Shown: in pieces, positions 39,784 to 47,901 of the stretch
Layout of the letters: each line of letters starts with the position of its first letter
Position numbering within the stretch: the first letter of the stretch is position 1
Origin: Sporobacter sp038405045
Lineage (GTDB): Bacteria > Bacillota > Clostridia > Oscillospirales > Oscillospiraceae
DNA length: 64,000 bases
Assembly (NCBI GenBank): GCA_038405045.1
Contig: JBBZIV010000001.1
Location: 186,001 to 250,000, forward strand
Reading direction: 5' to 3'
Notes under the pieces: generated by a model
The model's input: the letters and a program-made list of their open reading frames with translations, nothing else
Told to the model about the DNA's origin: nothing
The model's database searches: none
Program-made: the position numbers and the translations under genes

Positions 39784-40362
39784 TCATTCTGCCATTAAAC
39801 AGTCAATCAGATGGCGCAGAAACTGCCGCCTGTCGCCGTCATTTGCCATCTGAATACCGCTAAATGCGTCAAACATCGCGGGCGCGACGCCAACGGCAAA
39901 GAGGCCAGCCATGAAAACCTGTGTGACGGTCAAGCGCAAAGTCTTTTCAGGGATTGTGCAGCCATTCGCGCGCAGCTTCTGTAAGAGTGTTTCCATAAAG
40001 CCATTAAGTGCCGTCACAGCCTGTGTGTCCGTGTGGCCGTTTACCATCGCCTCAAAATAATGGGCGCGTGTAATTTCCGGATAATTGAGTGCGTTCCGGC
40101 TGAGATGATCGATGACGGCAAAAAGCATCTCTTTTGGCGGGAGGCTCTCGGCATAAGCGAGGTCGCTCCAGTCAAAGGTGTTTTCAAGCGTGAGCGCGAT
40201 GACCTGCTCAAGCAGCTGCTCCTTCGTGCGGAAATAATAATTGATCGCCGCCACATTGACATCTGCCTTGGCGGCAATACGCCGAACGGTAATGTTTTTA
40301 AAGCCGTATTCCTCAATAGCCGCAATAGCCGCCTCCAGGATGCGCAGTTTCGCGCCGTCCAT
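39784..40362 (-). CDS. TetR-family transcriptional regulator
   Basis: A 192-aa regulator. The N-terminal HTH is ILEAAIAAIEEYGFKNITVRRIAAKADVNVAAINYYFRTKEQLLEQV (about 8-55), the standard TetR pattern with the YYF signature. The ligand domain is helical and unassigned. It lies about 160 bp ahead of sufC on the same strand and is divergent from the Dabb gene at 40626. Its target could be either neighbour; no operator was recognised. Confidence 0.88.
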   Translation of the reverse strand: MDGAKLRILEAAIAAIEEYGFKNITVRRIAAKADVNVAAINYYFRTKEQLLEQVIALTLENTFDWSDLAYAESLPPKEMLFAVIDHLSRNALNYPEITRAHYFEAMVNGHTDTQAVTALNGFMETLLQKLRANGCTIPEKTLRLTVTQVFMAGLFAVGVAPAMFDAFSGIQMANDGDRRQFLRHLIDCLMAE

Positions 40363-40625
40363 GCAATCACCTCATCTTTGTCTGTTATTGTAACGGATTG
40401 CCGGGAAATATTCAAGACGCTGCCGACTCTGAGATGATTTTAGCCTGATCTGATTTAATGGCGCTCCTCAATAGAAAATCGACATAAAACAAATGTATTA
40501 AACAAATGTTTTAATTATGAAGCTAATTTGATTTGTGGATATACGCAGTGGAATTGTACGAATGGATTGAAGTCTCGGATCATCACTGCTATTATGGGAG
40601 AAAATTAAAAATAGGAGATCAAATC

Positions 40626-40928
40626 ATGATCAAACACATCGTCATGTGGCATTTAAAAGAAACAGCCAATTCAAAATCAAAAACAGAAAATGCCAAAGCC
40701 ATTAAAAAGCAGCTCGAGGCGTTGCGCGGCAAAATACCCGGGCTGCTGACGATTGAAGTCGGGCTGGACTATTCACAAACAGTGGACAGTGCCGATATTA
40801 TTTTATATTCAGAATTCGAATCAAAAGCTGCGCTGGACGCATATCAAAAGCATCCGGCACATGAAGCGGTTAAGCCGCTTGTCAAAGCGGCAAGCACGAA
40901 TAGAACGGTCGTCGACTACGAGCTTTAA
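40626..40928 (+). CDS. Dabb (stress-responsive alpha/beta-barrel) domain protein
   Basis: A 100-aa protein from ATG 40626, with AGGAG upstream; further in-frame codons upstream have no ribosome site. IKHIVMWHLKE at the start, a lysine-rich helix with ALRGKIPGLLTIEVGLDYS, and DIILYSEFESKAALDAYQKHPAHEAVKPLV are the conserved blocks of the Dabb family. Members form dimeric ferredoxin-like barrels; the role of the bacterial single-domain forms is unclear. It is monocistronic with its own terminator. Confidence 0.9.
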   Translation: MIKHIVMWHLKETANSKSKTENAKAIKKQLEALRGKIPGLLTIEVGLDYSQTVDSADIILYSEFESKAALDAYQKHPAHEAVKPLVKAASTNRTVVDYEL

Positions 40929-40949
40929 ATAAACCGAAAAAATTCTTAG

Positions 40950-40989
40950 GACGCTGCGCGATAACTGCCGGGAGGCAGCGTCTTTTTTT
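40950..40989 (+). terminator. intrinsic terminator
   Basis: gacgctgc / gcagcgtc stem enclosing an imperfect inner stem, followed by seven Ts. Confidence 0.85.
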
Positions 40990-40998
40990 GCGTATTAC

Positions 40999-41028
40999 TT
41001 GCAAATGATTCGCATTTGCGTCTATAAT
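40999..41028 (+). promoter_or_regulatory. promoter with Fur/Zur-type operator for the zinc uptake operon
   Basis: -35 TTGCAA (40999-41004), 18-bp spacer, -10 TATAAT (41023-41028). GCAAATG-attcg-CATTTGC (41001-41019), a perfect 7-bp dyad, covers the -35 and spacer. The AATGATT..CATT core resembles Fur-family boxes, and the operon's last gene encodes a Fur-family regulator. Confidence 0.75.
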
Positions 41029-41077
41029 AGTTTTAATTGGGAAATGACGGTATGAAAACGGATGCGAAACGGGTGGA

Positions 41078-41758
41078 ATGATGGTCAAGGCAGAAAATCT
41101 CTATTTCTCCTATACGGGCGGAGAGCCATATGTGCTCCGGGGGCTCAATCTGGCACTGAACGAAGGGGCATACGTCTCCATTGTCGGGGACAATGGGTGC
41201 GGGAAGTCAACGCTCATCCGCCTCATTCTCGGCTTGTTGAAGCCGACGGCCGGAAAGCTTGAAAGGCAGACCGTGCGGATCGGTTACGTCCCGCAAAAAA
41301 GTGACTTCCTGCGCGCAGGGTTCCCGATCACGGTGTATGAAATGCTCGATTCCTACAGACGGCTTTTAAAAATACGGGAGAAGGCCGTTATCCTCGAGAG
41401 TTTGGAGCAGGTGGGTATGGCGGCGCACGCGCAGGCGCTCATGGGCACTTTGTCCGGCGGGCAGAGCCAAAAGGTGCTGCTTGCTAGGGCGCTGATGGGC
41501 AGCCCGGCGCTGCTCGTTCTGGACGAACCGTCAACAGGCGTCGATCCCGGAAGCCGCCGTGAAATATACAGGCTCATCAGCGGCCTCAACAGGGAGAAAG
41601 GGCTCACCGTCGTCTCTGTGGAGCACAACCTCGTCGCTGCGGTTGCAAACTCAACGCTCATCTACCATCTCGACCGGGGACACGGCCATATGTGCACGCC
41701 CGCCCAGTTTACGGCGGAGTTTACGAATATGAATTTAGACAGTTGGGAGGGTGCGTGA
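41078..41758 (+). CDS. znuC: ZnuC-like metal ABC transporter ATPase
   Basis: A 226-aa ATPase: Walker A GDNGCGKST, Q-loop GYVPQKSD, signature TLSGGQSQKVLLARAL, Walker B LLVLDEPSTGVDP and switch His VVSVEHNL. The Q-loop and HGHMCTPAQFT tail fit the zinc/manganese family. Two consecutive ATGs (41078, 41081) follow GGGTGG; either may be used. The permease gene overlaps the stop (TGATG), and a Fur-family regulator completes the operon. The solute-binding ZnuA subunit is not encoded here, so it must come from elsewhere or be lacking. Confidence 0.88.
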   Translation: MMVKAENLYFSYTGGEPYVLRGLNLALNEGAYVSIVGDNGCGKSTLIRLILGLLKPTAGKLERQTVRIGYVPQKSDFLRAGFPITVYEMLDSYRRLLKIREKAVILESLEQVGMAAHAQALMGTLSGGQSQKVLLARALMGSPALLVLDEPSTGVDPGSRREIYRLISGLNREKGLTVVSVEHNLVAAVANSTLIYHLDRGHGHMCTPAQFTAEFTNMNLDSWEGA

Positions 41759-42582
41759 TGCTTCAATACGGATTTATGCAAAATGCCTTTCTCGTTTCTG
41801 TTTTTATCGCCCTGCTCTGTCCCAGTATCGGCATCTTTCTCGTTCTGCGCCGCTATTCGATGATTGGGGACACGCTCTCCCACGCGTCTCTCGCGGGGGT
41901 GACAATCGGGCTTCTGGGCGGTCAAAACCCGGTGCTCGGCGCGTTTGTCTTCACAGCCGCCAGCGGCGCGCTGATTGAGTTTTTAAGAGGGTATTTCAAA
42001 AAGAATACGGATCTCATTTTGTCTGTTGTCCTTGCGCTCTGCGTGGGTATCGCGATCTCCGTCATCAGCTCCGGTAAGCTACATGTCAATGCCGATGCCT
42101 TTTTGTTTGGCAGCATCCTGACGGTGACACGGCTGGATATGATTCTGGTCATGATTTTAAGCCTTATATCGGTACTGATAATTTTGCTTCTGTATCATCA
42201 GATGCTCTATATTGCCTTTGACGAAGAGGCGGCAGCGATTGCGCGCGTGCATGTCCGGCTCATCAATTATGTTTTTTCAATTCTGGTGGCGGCGGCCGTT
42301 TCGGTGACGATCCGTATCGTCGGCGTCCTCGTTATCAGCTCGATGATCGCCCTGCCAGTTGCCGCAGCGCTGCAGCTTCAACGGGGTTTCAAGGTGACAC
42401 TCGTTTTCTCTGTCATTTTCTCGATGACAGACATCCTGCTGGGGCTTTTTCTGTCATATTATCTCGGTGTTGCGCCCGGCGGCTTCACGGCACTGGTCTC
42501 CGTTGCCGTTCTCGTGCTCGTCATCGTGTTCAAACGCTTTGCATCGGTCGCCAAGCGCTTGGAAGGAGGCGCTGTGACATGA
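41758..42582 (+). CDS. znuB: ZnuB-like metal ABC transporter permease
   Basis: A 274-aa permease of about eight helices, from ATG 41758 with GGGAGG upstream; codons ahead lie inside znuC. PSIGIFLVLRRYSMIGDTLSHASLAGVTIG is the diagnostic metal-transporter loop, and VRIVGVLVISSMIALPVAAALQL the second. It belongs to the ABC-3 family that imports zinc or manganese; zinc is favoured by the Zur-like regulator and operator. Coupled to genes on both sides by 1- and 4-bp overlaps. Confidence 0.9.
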   Translation: MLQYGFMQNAFLVSVFIALLCPSIGIFLVLRRYSMIGDTLSHASLAGVTIGLLGGQNPVLGAFVFTAASGALIEFLRGYFKKNTDLILSVVLALCVGIAISVISSGKLHVNADAFLFGSILTVTRLDMILVMILSLISVLIILLLYHQMLYIAFDEEAAAIARVHVRLINYVFSILVAAAVSVTIRIVGVLVISSMIALPVAAALQLQRGFKVTLVFSVIFSMTDILLGLFLSYYLGVAPGGFTALVSVAVLVLVIVFKRFASVAKRLEGGAVT

Positions 42583-42995
42583 CGGACGATCACTTGCCGC
42601 CCGGCATGAAGAGGACGAAGCAGCGCATGGCCGTCCTTTCGGTATTGGAAGACGCCGCCTCGCCGCAGACGGCGATGGACATCCATAAGCAGTTGGAAAA
42701 ATCATCGTCCCGCGTGTGTCTGTCGACGGTATACAGGGTTTTAGAGCAGTTTGTTGCGCACGGCGTTGCCGTTAAAACAACCGTGCACGACAATGATATG
42801 GCCTTTTTTGAGCGCAATCGCCATAGCCACCGCCATTGGGCCGTCTGTGTGGACTGCCATAAAATCGTCGCGATCAACAATTGTCCGCTGGCTGATTTCG
42901 AGCCGAAGATTTCGGACGACGCGTTTCAGGTGCTCGGTCATCGTGTCGAGATGTACGGCTACTGCAAAGACTGCGGGAAAAGAAAGCGTGACTGA
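42579..42995 (+). CDS. Fur-family metal regulator, probably Zur
   Basis: A 138-aa regulator overlapping znuB by 4 bp (ATGA). The winged helix ends with VCLSTVYRVLEQFVAHGVAVK. The metal domain has HSHRHWAVCVDCHKIVAI and a C-terminal YGYCKDCGKRKRD, giving histidine ligands and two CxxC pairs. PerR- and Fur-type assignments cannot be excluded from sequence, but placement in a zinc-type ABC operon and the operator at 41001-41019 favour Zur, repressing its own operon when zinc is plentiful. Confidence 0.85.
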   Translation: MTDDHLPPGMKRTKQRMAVLSVLEDAASPQTAMDIHKQLEKSSSRVCLSTVYRVLEQFVAHGVAVKTTVHDNDMAFFERNRHSHRHWAVCVDCHKIVAINNCPLADFEPKISDDAFQVLGHRVEMYGYCKDCGKRKRD

Positions 42996-43098
42996 GAATT
43001 CATTATGGTCAAAACTGACAAAATATGCTCTTTTAGCTAAACTATGCCTCAAAGATGACGACAGTATTGGTAATAACGATACAGAAAGAAGGTTCGTC

Positions 43099-43299
43099 AT
43101 GGATTGCGCAAATCTTCCAAACTGCGGCTTCATCAAAAAAAATATGGGCACAAGAAACCTTGCGATTCAAGGCTACATGAGTAAATACTGCCAGTCGGAC
43201 ATGCAGAATCAGTGTAAACGCAAGGAATACAAAATGAAAACGGGTACGCCGCCGCCGGATAACATGCTGCCTAACGGTTTGATGATGGAACCTAAGTAA
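43099..43299 (+). CDS. small cysteine-containing protein, unknown function
   Basis: A 66-aa protein: MDCANLPNCGFIKKN, then GYMSKYCQSDMQNQCKRKEY and a proline-rich tail ending LPNGLMMEPK. The C-x5-C and C-x7-C spacing with a CxGD/CQSD-like motif recalls a small family seen in many Firmicutes and Deltaproteobacteria (from memory, without a name). AGAAAGAAGG precedes ATG 43099. It may bind a metal. It is separate from the zinc operon by 103 bp and has a strong terminator. Confidence 0.7.
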   Translation: MDCANLPNCGFIKKNMGTRNLAIQGYMSKYCQSDMQNQCKRKEYKMKTGTPPPDNMLPNGLMMEPK

Positions 43300-43330
43300 A
43301 AAAATCCGCCCGATTCCGGGCGGATTTTTT
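43300..43330. terminator. bidirectional intrinsic terminator
   Basis: aaaaatccgcccg / cgggcggattttt stem with a 4-nt loop, between the 66-aa gene (+) and the end of the ilv-leu operon (-). Confidence 0.92.
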
Positions 43331-43340
43331 ATATGGGCGG

Positions 43341-44414
43341 TTAATTCAATTCCTGCAAAATCGCGGCTGTCATAGCGCTGCAGGAGAGGGTGTCGGCACC
43401 CGGCGCGGCAATATCGGCCGTGCGCAGGCCCTTGGCGAGAACGCGGGATACAGCGTCCTCCACGCACTTGGCCGCCGCTTCCTGACTGAAGGACAGACGG
43501 AGCATCATCGCGACCGACAAAACCGTTGCGATGGGGTTTGATTTGTCCTGACCGGCAATGTCGGGGGCTGAGCCGTGAATCGGCTCATACATACCGCGCT
43601 TCGTCTCACCGAGTGAGGCCGACGGCAGAAGGCCGATAGAGCCGGTAATCTGAGAAGCCTCGTCCGACAGAATGTCACCGAACATGTTGGAGGTGACGAC
43701 GACGTCAAACTGCTTCGGGTTTTTAACAAGCTGCATGGCGGCGTTGTCAACGAGCATATCGGTGATCTCAACGTCCGGATACTGCGCGGCGAGGCGGTGC
43801 ATCGTTTCGCGCCACAGGCGGGAGCTCTCCAGAACGTTTGCCTTGTCAATGCTGATAAGCTTTTTGCCGCGTGTGCGGGCAAGCTCAAAGGCGATGACGC
43901 CGATGCGCTCGATCTCCTTGACGCTGTAGCATTCTGTGTCATATGCTTCCTGGCCGCTCTCGCCGTCGCGGCGGCCGCTTTCGCCGAAGTACATGCCGCC
44001 GGTCAGCTCACGGACGATGACCATGTCAAAGCCGTTGTCGGCGACTTCTTTTTTCAGCGGGCAAGCCTCTTTCAGCTCGTCAAGCAATCTCGCCGGACGG
44101 ATGTTGGCATAAAGGCCAAGCGCCTTGCGCACGCCGAGCAGCGCTTTCTCCGGGCGGAGATGGCCGGGGAGCGTATCCCACTTCGGGCCGCCGACGGCGC
44201 CGAGCAAAACGCTGTCGCTGTCAAGGCACGCCTTCACCGTCTCATCCGGCAGCGGTGCGCCTGTCGCGTCAATAGCCGCGCCGCCCGCGAGGACTTTATT
44301 GAAGGTGAAGCTTAAGTCAAACTTTTTGCCGACGGCGTTTAAAACGTCCGTGGCGGCGCCGACGATTTCAGGGCCGATCCCGTCGCCCTCGATGACGGCG
44401 ATGGTGTAATTCAT
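43341..44414 (-). CDS. leuB: 3-isopropylmalate dehydrogenase
   Basis: A 357-aa NAD-dependent dehydrogenase of leucine synthesis (also acting on the citramalate-route 3-methylmalate). Motifs: IAVIEGDGIGPEIV at the start, LLGAVGGPKWD, IRPARLLDELK, MVIVRELTGGMYFG, SIDKANVLESSRLWRE and the C-terminal MYEPIHGSAPDIAGQ followed by NPIATVLS. Length is standard. It overlaps leuD by 4 bp and is the last gene of the operon, ending just before a terminator. Confidence 0.96.
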   Translation of the reverse strand: MNYTIAVIEGDGIGPEIVGAATDVLNAVGKKFDLSFTFNKVLAGGAAIDATGAPLPDETVKACLDSDSVLLGAVGGPKWDTLPGHLRPEKALLGVRKALGLYANIRPARLLDELKEACPLKKEVADNGFDMVIVRELTGGMYFGESGRRDGESGQEAYDTECYSVKEIERIGVIAFELARTRGKKLISIDKANVLESSRLWRETMHRLAAQYPDVEITDMLVDNAAMQLVKNPKQFDVVVTSNMFGDILSDEASQITGSIGLLPSASLGETKRGMYEPIHGSAPDIAGQDKSNPIATVLSVAMMLRLSFSQEAAAKCVEDAVSRVLAKGLRTADIAAPGADTLSCSAMTAAILQELN

Positions 44415-44893
44415 ACCGCGCCCTCCTTGATGGCGGCGAGCAGGCCGCCCGCGCCGATGATCGTCTGTAAAAACGACGGGAAGGGGGTAAACTGTGCTGT
44501 TGTGTTTGTCGTCACGTTTTTGAGAACGCCGTTATCAAAATCGATCTCCACCGTGTCGCCTTCGCTGATGTCAGCCTGGCACTCAATGATCGGCAGGCCG
44601 ATGTTGATGGCGTTTCTGTAAAAGATGCGAGCGAAGCTCTTGGCGACAACGGCGCCAATGCCCGACTCTTTGATGGCGAGCGGTGCGTGCTCGCGGGAGG
44701 AGCCGCAACCGAAGTTAGCCCCCGCTACAATAATATCGCCTTTTTTGACGCGCTGGACAAACGTTTTGTCCAGGTCTTCCATGCAGTGCGCGGCTAATTC
44801 CTGCGCGTTTGCCGTGTTGAGGTAGCGGGCGGGGATGATGACATCCGTATCCACGTTATCCCCGTATTTGATGACGTTACCGGTCAGTACCAT
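44411..44893 (-). CDS. leuD: 3-isopropylmalate dehydratase small subunit
   Basis: A 160-aa swivel domain subunit. KYGDNVDTDVIIPARYL at the start, GANFGCGSSREHAPLAIKESGIGAVVAKSFARIFYRNAINIGLP in the centre. It belongs to the short LeuD/homoaconitase-type group, whose pairing with LeuC can serve both isopropylmalate and citramalate isomerisation. It lies 18 bp after leuC and overlaps leuB. Confidence 0.95.
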   Translation of the reverse strand: MVLTGNVIKYGDNVDTDVIIPARYLNTANAQELAAHCMEDLDKTFVQRVKKGDIIVAGANFGCGSSREHAPLAIKESGIGAVVAKSFARIFYRNAINIGLPIIECQADISEGDTVEIDFDNGVLKNVTTNTTAQFTPFPSFLQTIIGAGGLLAAIKEGAV

Positions 44894-44911
44894 AATTTAT
44901 GTCCTCCTGTC

Positions 44912-46165
44912 TTATTCCGCCGGCGCGATTTTGCCTGCCAGCGCCGAAGCGGCGGCGACGGCGGGGCTTGCCAGGTATACTTCGCTTTCGGGGTGGCCCA
45001 TCCGGCCGACGAAGTTACGGTTCGTCGTTGCCACGCAGCGCTCACCCTTGGCGAGAATGCCCATGTGGCCGCCGAGGCAAGGGCCGCACGTCGGCGTAGA
45101 GACGACGCAGCCGGACTCGATAAAGGATTTTAAAAGCCCCATCTCCATGGCGTCGAGATAAATCTGCTGTGTCGCCGGGATGACGATGCAGCGCACATGC
45201 TTGGCAATTTTTTTGCCGCGGAGAATCTCCTCGGCGATGACGAGGTCCTCCAGACGGCCGTTTGTGCAGGAGCCGATGACGACCTGATCGATTTTCACGT
45301 CCGGCATATCGTCAAAGGTCCGCGCGTTCTCAGGGAGATGCGGGAAGGCAACCGTCTGCTTGACCTGTGACAGGTCAATGTTAATCACGCGATCGTAAAC
45401 GGCGTCAGGGTCAGCCTCGAAAACAACGGGTTTTCTCGTCGAGCGGGCGCTGACGTACTCCAGCGTTTTTTCGTCGACAGGGAAAATGCCGTTTTTCGCG
45501 CCGCACTCGATGGCCATGTTGGCGATGCAGAGGCGGTCGCTCATCGACAGCGTTCCGACGCCGTCGCCGGAGAATTCCATCGATTTGTACAGTGCGCCGT
45601 CAACGCCGATCAGCCCCAGGATGTGCAAAATAACGTCCTTGCCCCAGACGTTCTTGCGGAGCTTGCCCGTCAGATTAAACTGAATGGCCGAGGGCACCTT
45701 AAGCCAGACCTTGCCGGTCGCCATCCCGGCGGCCATATCGGTCGAGCCGACGCCCGTCGAAAACGCGCCGAGCGCGCCGTAGGTGCAGGTATGGCTGTCG
45801 GCCCCGATGACGAGGTCGCCGCAAATCACCATCCCTTTTTCGGGGAGGAGAGCGTGCTCAACGCCCATCGTCCCGACGTCGAAGAAGTTGACAACGCCCT
45901 TCTCGTTTGCAAACTCACGGATTTGCTTAGCCTGCTCGGCCGCTTTGATGTCTTTGTTCGGTGTGAAGTGATCCATGACGAAAACGACCTTGTTCTGGTC
46001 GTAGACGCAGCTGCAGCCCGCCTTGTTGAACTCGTTGATGGCAACGGGCGTTGTGATGTCGTTGCCGAGGACGAGGTCAAGATTTGCCATGATGATCTGC
46101 CCGGCCGTCACACTTTTTTCACCGCAGTGGGCAGCCAGGATTTTTTGTGTCATCGTCATTCCCAT
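44912..46165 (-). CDS. leuC: 3-isopropylmalate dehydratase large subunit
   Basis: A 417-aa aconitase-type subunit with a [4Fe-4S] cluster. Cluster and substrate motifs: DVGTMGVEHALLPEKG, GADSHTCTYGALGAFSTGVGSTDMA, IGSCTNGRLEDL and TPTCGPCLGGHMGILAKGE, which together supply three Cys ligands. Of several near-by ATGs, 46165 has GAGG 7 nt upstream and is used. The 417-residue length is that of the short, archaeal/clostridial-type LeuC. With CimA upstream it may handle citramalate as well as isopropylmalate. Confidence 0.95.
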   Translation of the reverse strand: MGMTMTQKILAAHCGEKSVTAGQIIMANLDLVLGNDITTPVAINEFNKAGCSCVYDQNKVVFVMDHFTPNKDIKAAEQAKQIREFANEKGVVNFFDVGTMGVEHALLPEKGMVICGDLVIGADSHTCTYGALGAFSTGVGSTDMAAGMATGKVWLKVPSAIQFNLTGKLRKNVWGKDVILHILGLIGVDGALYKSMEFSGDGVGTLSMSDRLCIANMAIECGAKNGIFPVDEKTLEYVSARSTRKPVVFEADPDAVYDRVINIDLSQVKQTVAFPHLPENARTFDDMPDVKIDQVVIGSCTNGRLEDLVIAEEILRGKKIAKHVRCIVIPATQQIYLDAMEMGLLKSFIESGCVVSTPTCGPCLGGHMGILAKGERCVATTNRNFVGRMGHPESEVYLASPAVAAASALAGKIAPAE

Positions 46166-46273
46166 AAATTAGCCTCATTCCGCCGCTGCGCCCGGCAAAG
46201 ATTCTGGTGACCTGTCATGCGCAGTTCCGTTGACAGGGGTATTTATATGTGCTGCCGCCTTTGAACAGGTTTT

Positions 46274-47842
46274 TTAATGCTCATCAAGGCAGAGCTTATA
46301 TTCCAGCGAGTCGACCAGGGCGGCAAAGCTCGCCTTAATAATGTCGGTCGACACGCCGACGGTGATCCAGTTTCGGTGCCCGTCTGTCGATTCAATCAAC
46401 ACGCGCACGCGCGAACCGGTCGCAAAGCCGGTTTCCAATACGCGCACCTTGTAATCAAAAAGATGGACGGACGATAAAACAGGGTAGAAGACACACAGCG
46501 CCTTGCGCAGCGCCTGATCAAGCGCGTTGACGGGGCCGTTGCCGACGGCCGCCGTCGTTTCGGTGCTGCCGTCAACCTTGATTTTGATCATGGCGATGGA
46601 ATTCATCTCGCCCTCCGGGACGGGAGACTCGCTGCTGGCCTTGTACAGGTCGAGGTCAAAGTGCGGCTTAAACGTGCCGATGATTTTTTTCACGAGCAGT
46701 TCAAAGCTCGCGTCGGCGGCCTCAAACTGATAACCCTCGTGCTCAAGCGCCTTGAGGCGCTCTAAAATCTGCGCCGTCTCCGGGCTGTCCTTCGTCAGAT
46801 GGGGCGCGATGTCCTTGATTTTCAACAGGACGGCCTTCTTCCCCGATACCTCGGACAGAAGGAAGCGTCGGCTGTTGCCGACGAGGGACGGATCAACATG
46901 CTCGAAAGAGCGGGATATCTTGTCAACACCGTCAATGTGCATGCCGCCCTTGTGGGCAAAGGCGCTCTCACCGACGTAGGGCTTACTTTTGGCAACGGCC
47001 ATGTTGGCGATCTCAGAAAGCTTAATCTCCGTGGCGCACAGCTCTTCAAGGCCGCCGTCAACGCAGGGATAGCCGGCCTTGAGCTGCAGATTTGGGATAA
47101 TAACGGAGAGGTCGGCGTTGCCGCAGCGCTCGCCGATGCCCATAAACGTCCCCTGCACATGGCAGGCTCCGGCTTCAACGGCCATCATGGAGCTGGCAAT
47201 GGCACAGCCGCAGTCGTTGTGGCAGTGGATGCCGACCCGCGTGTCTGGGAAAACCGTGCAAACCGTTTTGACGATCTCGTAAACCTGCAACGGCAGCGTC
47301 CCACCGTTTGTGTCGCATAAAGCAAGAACATCGGCGCCGCCATCTTTTGCTGCTTTGAGCACGCGCATGGCATAGTCGGGGTTTGCTTTGTAGCCGTCGA
47401 AGAAATGCTCGGCGTCAAAAATGACCTCCTTGCCCTTCTCCTTGAAAAATTGAAGCGTCTCGCGGACGCCGTCGAGATTTTCCTCAAGCGTCGCATGCAG
47501 GATTTCCGTGACGTGCAGGTCCCATGATTTTCCGAAGATCGATACGCTTGCGGTGCCGGCCTCCAGAAGGGAGACCACATTCGCGTCATCCTCCACGGCG
47601 ACGTTTTTGCGCTTTGTACTGCCGAAGGCGACAAGGCGCGCGTTCTTCAGCGGGAGCGACTGCACCGCCCTGAAAAACTCCATATCCTTCGGGTTCGAGC
47701 CGGGATTGCCCGCCTCGATATAACGGATGCCGAAATCGTCAAGCGTTTTGACAATGGCCAGCTTATCCGAAACGGTAAAGGAAACGCCTTCCGCCTGTGC
47801 GCCGTCACGCAGCGTCGTGTCGAACATTTCAAGCTTTTGCAC
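46274..47842 (-). CDS. cimA: citramalate synthase
   Basis: A 522-aa enzyme condensing acetyl-CoA with pyruvate, the first step of the citramalate route to isoleucine. The catalytic TIM barrel starts MFDTTLRDGAQAEGVSFTVSDKL with RDGAQ for the RDGEQ of LeuA, and carries VGIHCHNDCGCAIASS (HxH metal ligands). A linker follows, then a LeuA-type regulatory domain (about 390-515, NGPVNALDQALRKAL). The RDGAQ..GVSF block and length place it in the CimA/2-isopropylmalate-synthase-related TIGR00977 group rather than LeuA. No leuA is present in the operon. Confidence 0.92.
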   Translation of the reverse strand: MQKLEMFDTTLRDGAQAEGVSFTVSDKLAIVKTLDDFGIRYIEAGNPGSNPKDMEFFRAVQSLPLKNARLVAFGSTKRKNVAVEDDANVVSLLEAGTASVSIFGKSWDLHVTEILHATLEENLDGVRETLQFFKEKGKEVIFDAEHFFDGYKANPDYAMRVLKAAKDGGADVLALCDTNGGTLPLQVYEIVKTVCTVFPDTRVGIHCHNDCGCAIASSMMAVEAGACHVQGTFMGIGERCGNADLSVIIPNLQLKAGYPCVDGGLEELCATEIKLSEIANMAVAKSKPYVGESAFAHKGGMHIDGVDKISRSFEHVDPSLVGNSRRFLLSEVSGKKAVLLKIKDIAPHLTKDSPETAQILERLKALEHEGYQFEAADASFELLVKKIIGTFKPHFDLDLYKASSESPVPEGEMNSIAMIKIKVDGSTETTAAVGNGPVNALDQALRKALCVFYPVLSSVHLFDYKVRVLETGFATGSRVRVLIESTDGHRNWITVGVSTDIIKASFAALVDSLEYKLCLDEH

Positions 47843-47901
47843 CGTGATCCCTCCTTTCTGTTACTGTTTGTTTGAGAAAATAAAGCATGCTGTCAATCGG
47901 A

